Of a stretch of DNA of 6,630 nucleotides, positions 6,191-6,630 are shown in pieces (position 1 is the first letter of the stretch; every line of letters starts with the position of its first letter). The position numbers were made by a program, and so were the translations under genes. This DNA is from Clostridiales bacterium (GTDB lineage Bacteria > Bacillota > Clostridia > Lachnospirales > WRAX01). The DNA is taken from contig JAISHX010000032.1 in assembly GCA_031262335.1 (NCBI GenBank), positions 1 through 6,630 on the forward strand, in the 5' to 3' direction. The notes below the pieces were generated by a model, which was not told the DNA's origin, did no database searches, and saw only the letters and a program-made list of their open reading frames with translations.

Positions 6191-6196
6191 CTTAAT

Positions 6197-6630
6197 TTGA
6201 GAAAAATCACCACCGAAACGATTGCGGCAGAAGGCATAATAGCGGCGGTTTACGCCGCAATGTGCATTCTGCTTGCTCCCCTTTCGTTTATGGCTGTTCA
6301 ATTCAGATTTTCGGAAGCATTGATGATTTTGCCGTTTTTTAATAAAAAACATACAATAGGACTGACTCTCGGCTGTTTCATTGCAAACATATTCAGTCCT
6401 CTTCCGCTTGATATGCTTTTCGGAACAGCGGCAACGCTCCTTGCCTGCGTTGCGGTTTCACTAATGAAAAACAAGCTGTTAATCTCCGTTGCCGCTGCCG
6501 CAATAAACGGTATTATAGTCGGAGCAGAGCTTTATTTTGTTTTTGGGGGACAATTTTTGCCGCTGGCGGCATCGGTTTTTGTCGGAGAAGTTGTCGTTGT
6601 TCAAATCGGCGTATTTTTTGCAATCGTTGC
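6197..6630 (+). CDS. queT: QueT-family transporter (predicted queuosine-precursor ECF substrate component), N-terminal part
   Basis: This is a hydrophobic membrane protein whose first 144 codons are present; it runs off the right edge. QueT-family (DUF988) proteins are predicted substrate-binding S components of ECF-type importers for queuosine precursors. The match rests on an N-terminal helix running into APLSFMAVQFRFSEALMILP (about residues 30-49), then TIGLTLGCFIANIFSPLPLD and FGTAATLLA, the family's usual order and wording. Four or more membrane segments are apparent, and Glu in the GAELY and VGEVV segments may lie in the membrane core. The start is TTG at 6197 with GAGGAGA upstream. It begins 19 bp after metK, leaving no room for its own promoter or a preQ1 riboswitch immediately upstream. 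Queuosine maturation by QueA consumes SAM, a plausible but unproven link to metK. Confidence 0.85.
   Translation, partial: MRKITTETIAAEGIIAAVYAAMCILLAPLSFMAVQFRFSEALMILPFFNKKHTIGLTLGCFIANIFSPLPLDMLFGTAATLLACVAVSLMKNKLLISVAAAAINGIIVGAELYFVFGGQFLPLAASVFVGEVVVVQIGVFFAIV

Overview
The window looks like chromosomal DNA from a low-to-moderate GC Gram-positive bacterium, most likely a Clostridia-type Firmicute. The grounds are purine-rich AGGAGG-like ribosome binding sites, TTG starts on two genes, an A+T-rich consensus promoter, a clustered arginine biosynthesis locus, and a QueT-family vitamin-type transporter. No species can be named from the sequence alone.

Layout. On the minus strand are argC (990-2027) and, downstream of it, the 5' part of argJ (1-353, running off the left edge). 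On the plus strand, divergent from argC, are argG (2313-3524), argH (3584-4969), metK (4996-6177) and the 5' part of a queT-like gene (6197-6630, running off the right edge). The plus-strand genes are 59, 26 and 19 bp apart with no recognisable terminator, so they look like one operon. The 285-bp argC-argG gap holds two tightly packed back-to-back promoters, a candidate ArgR operator over the argG transcription start, and a leader of about 178 nt with strong RNA-like structure.

Together ArgJ, ArgC, ArgG and ArgH cover acetyl transfer, acetylglutamyl-phosphate reduction and the last two steps from citrulline to arginine; argB, argD and a carbamoyltransferase gene are not in view. metK makes S-adenosylmethionine. 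The queT-like gene is predicted to import a queuosine precursor, whose later maturation uses SAM as ribosyl donor.

Two things go beyond ordinary housekeeping. (1) The 636-bp gap between argC and argJ holds no credible gene. It contains a 236-bp multi-hairpin element present twice in tandem (period 254 bp, 228/236 identical), plus a degraded third fragment. All eight differences between the copies fall outside the arms of the five main hairpins. A 15-nt piece of the element recurs with one mismatch in a hairpin between argG and argH. (2) The argG leader can fold into an H-type pseudoknot followed by a bulged hairpin. Its sequence style resembles the right end / guide-RNA scaffold of IS200/IS605-type elements, yet no tnpB or tnpA lies nearby. 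It may be a domesticated or relic element, or an undescribed cis-regulatory RNA for arginine genes.
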